From Chitinophagaceae bacterium (lineage in GTDB: Bacteria > Bacteroidota > Bacteroidia > Chitinophagales > Chitinophagaceae), in NCBI GenBank assembly GCA_017853235.1, contig JAFMJX010000020.1, positions 1 through 15,494 on the forward strand: a stretch of DNA of 15,494 bases, given 5' to 3'. The notes below the pieces were generated by a model that was not told the DNA's origin, made no database searches, and saw only the letters and a list, made by a program, of their open reading frames with translations. A program made the translations under genes and the position numbers. Below, piece by piece: positions 14,386-15,494 of the stretch; the stretch's first letter is position 1; every line of letters starts with the position of its first letter.

Positions 14386-15494
14386 TTATTCTTCTTCGTC
14401 AAAGCTCATAGCTTCACGTGTAGTAGCTAATACTTCATATTCTTCCTTGCTTCCTACGATCAATTTTTCGAATTCTTTTTGACCGGTACCTGCAGGAATT
14501 AAATGACCTGTAATAACGTTCTCTTTCAATCCTAACATCAAGTCCACTTTACCTTGTATAGCCGCTTGGCTTAATACCTTGGTAGTTTCTTGGAATGATG
14601 CAGCAGAAATCCAGCTTTGAACACCTAGAGACGCTTTAGTAATACCTAATAATACTGGACGAGCTGTGGCAGGTTTTGCATCACGCACTTCTACTACTTT
14701 TTTGTCCGCACGACGTAAGATAGAATTTTCTTCTCTTAATTCACGTACTGTAACAATTTGTCCAGCTTTTAATTTAGTACTTTCACCAGCATCTGTGACT
14801 ACTTTCTTATCATAGATACGATCGTTCTCTTCGATAAAGTCAAAACGATCTTCTAAGTCCTCCTCTAAGAATTTAGTATCTCCAGCGTCAACAATTTCTA
14901 CTTTCTTCATCATTTGACGTACAATAACTTCAATGTGCTTGTCATTGATCTTTACACCTTGTAAACGATATACTTCTTGAATTTCATTTACAACATATTC
15001 TTGTACCGCAAAAGGACCTCTAATAGATAAAATATCAGCAGGTGCAATTTGGCCATCAGACAATGGTGATCCAGCCTTCACGAAGTCGCTATCTTGAACC
15101 AAGATTTGACGTGTTAATGGAACTAGATATTTTTTAACCATACCGTCCTTAGATTCTACTATAATTTCACGGTTACCACGCTTAATATTACCAAATGTTA
15201 CGATACCATCAATTTCACAAACAATCGCAGGGTTTCCTGGATTACGTGCTTCGAATAATTCAGTAACACGAGGTAAACCTCCAGTGATATCCTTCAACTT
15301 ACCTAATACTCTTGGAATTTTAACCAATACATGTCCTGCTTTTACTTCAGTTCCTTCCTCAATAACGATGTGAGAACCTACTGGCAAGTTGTACATTTTG
15401 TTATCCTTCGCGCCTTCTAAAATGATAGTTGGAATTTTGGTTTTATCCTTAGATTCAATAACCACTTTTTCACGGTGACCTGTTTGCTCATCCG
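14386..15494 (-). CDS. rpoC: RNA polymerase beta' subunit, C-terminal part (5' end outside window)
   Basis: This is the catalytic-subunit C-terminus of RNA polymerase. The frame runs without a stop to the right edge, where it reads DEQTGHREKVV, so the GTG at 15465 is an internal Val and not a start. Recognisable beta' segments are GGLPRVTELFEAR and NPAIVCEIDG, FVKAGSPLSDG, the bridge-proximal VNEIQEVYRLQGVKINDKH, and near the end the WISAASFQETTKVL and LMLGLKENVITGHLIPAGTG block that marks the universally conserved C-terminal region. The acidic tail, SFDEEE, is usual in Bacteroidota. About 369 residues are present, roughly the last quarter of the protein. Its terminator follows at once. rpoB should lie upstream, beyond the right edge. 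Confidence 0.98.
   Translation of the reverse strand, partial: DEQTGHREKVVIESKDKTKIPTIILEGAKDNKMYNLPVGSHIVIEEGTEVKAGHVLVKIPRVLGKLKDITGGLPRVTELFEARNPGNPAIVCEIDGIVTFGNIKRGNREIIVESKDGMVKKYLVPLTRQILVQDSDFVKAGSPLSDGQIAPADILSIRGPFAVQEYVVNEIQEVYRLQGVKINDKHIEVIVRQMMKKVEIVDAGDTKFLEEDLEDRFDFIEENDRIYDKKVVTDAGESTKLKAGQIVTVRELREENSILRRADKKVVEVRDAKPATARPVLLGITKASLGVQSWISAASFQETTKVLSQAAIQGKVDLMLGLKENVITGHLIPAGTGQKEFEKLIVGSKEEYEVLATTREAMSFDEEE

Noticed and set aside
15463..15465. GTG as a possible start of a separate gene at the right edge
   Set aside because: The frame continues upstream without a stop to the window end and reads as RpoC sequence, so the codon is an internal valine.

Overview
The window is AT-rich chromosomal DNA from a member of the Bacteroidota. 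The evidence is the DUF2490-type outer-membrane protein, the Bacteroidota-style promoter elements (TAnnTTTG), the lack of clear Shine-Dalgarno sequences, the ThuA/PQQ-dehydrogenase lipoprotein, and the style of the RpoC C-terminus. A Chitinophagaceae-like lineage is my guess, not something the sequence proves. There are eleven intact protein genes and two cut by the window ends. I see no rRNA, tRNA, CRISPR array or insertion sequence.

Left part (1-3873): a large secreted protein of unknown function runs off the left edge on the minus strand. It diverges from a DUF2490 outer-membrane beta-barrel gene with a non-ATG start. That gene converges on a secreted M28 zinc aminopeptidase, with a shared hairpin terminator between them.

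Middle (3874-9292): a tight plus-strand run encodes a lipoprotein fusing a ThuA domain to a PQQ-dependent sugar dehydrogenase, then an exported class-V PLP enzyme, then murQ. murQ overlaps the PLP-enzyme gene by 8 nt. anmK lies tail-to-tail with murQ and the two stop codons overlap. AnmK makes MurNAc-6-phosphate from anhydro-MurNAc and MurQ cleaves it to GlcNAc-6-phosphate and D-lactate, so this is a peptidoglycan-recycling locus. Its link to two exported enzymes of unknown substrate is the most interesting feature of the window.

Right part (9427-15494): a Gfo/Idh/MocA oxidoreductase diverges from anmK. The rest is on the minus strand. In transcription order it is rpoC (3' part), a strong terminator, a membrane-anchored Skp/OmpH-like protein, a second strong terminator, then a compact operon of APC amino-acid permease, heptose-7-phosphate kinase (HldA/RfaE1 type) and ispD. 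These are mostly housekeeping functions: transcription, envelope protein folding, LPS heptose and isoprenoid synthesis.

I did not find a clearly new defence or mobile system. The best leads are the murQ-linked exported enzyme pair and the unidentified secreted protein at the left edge.
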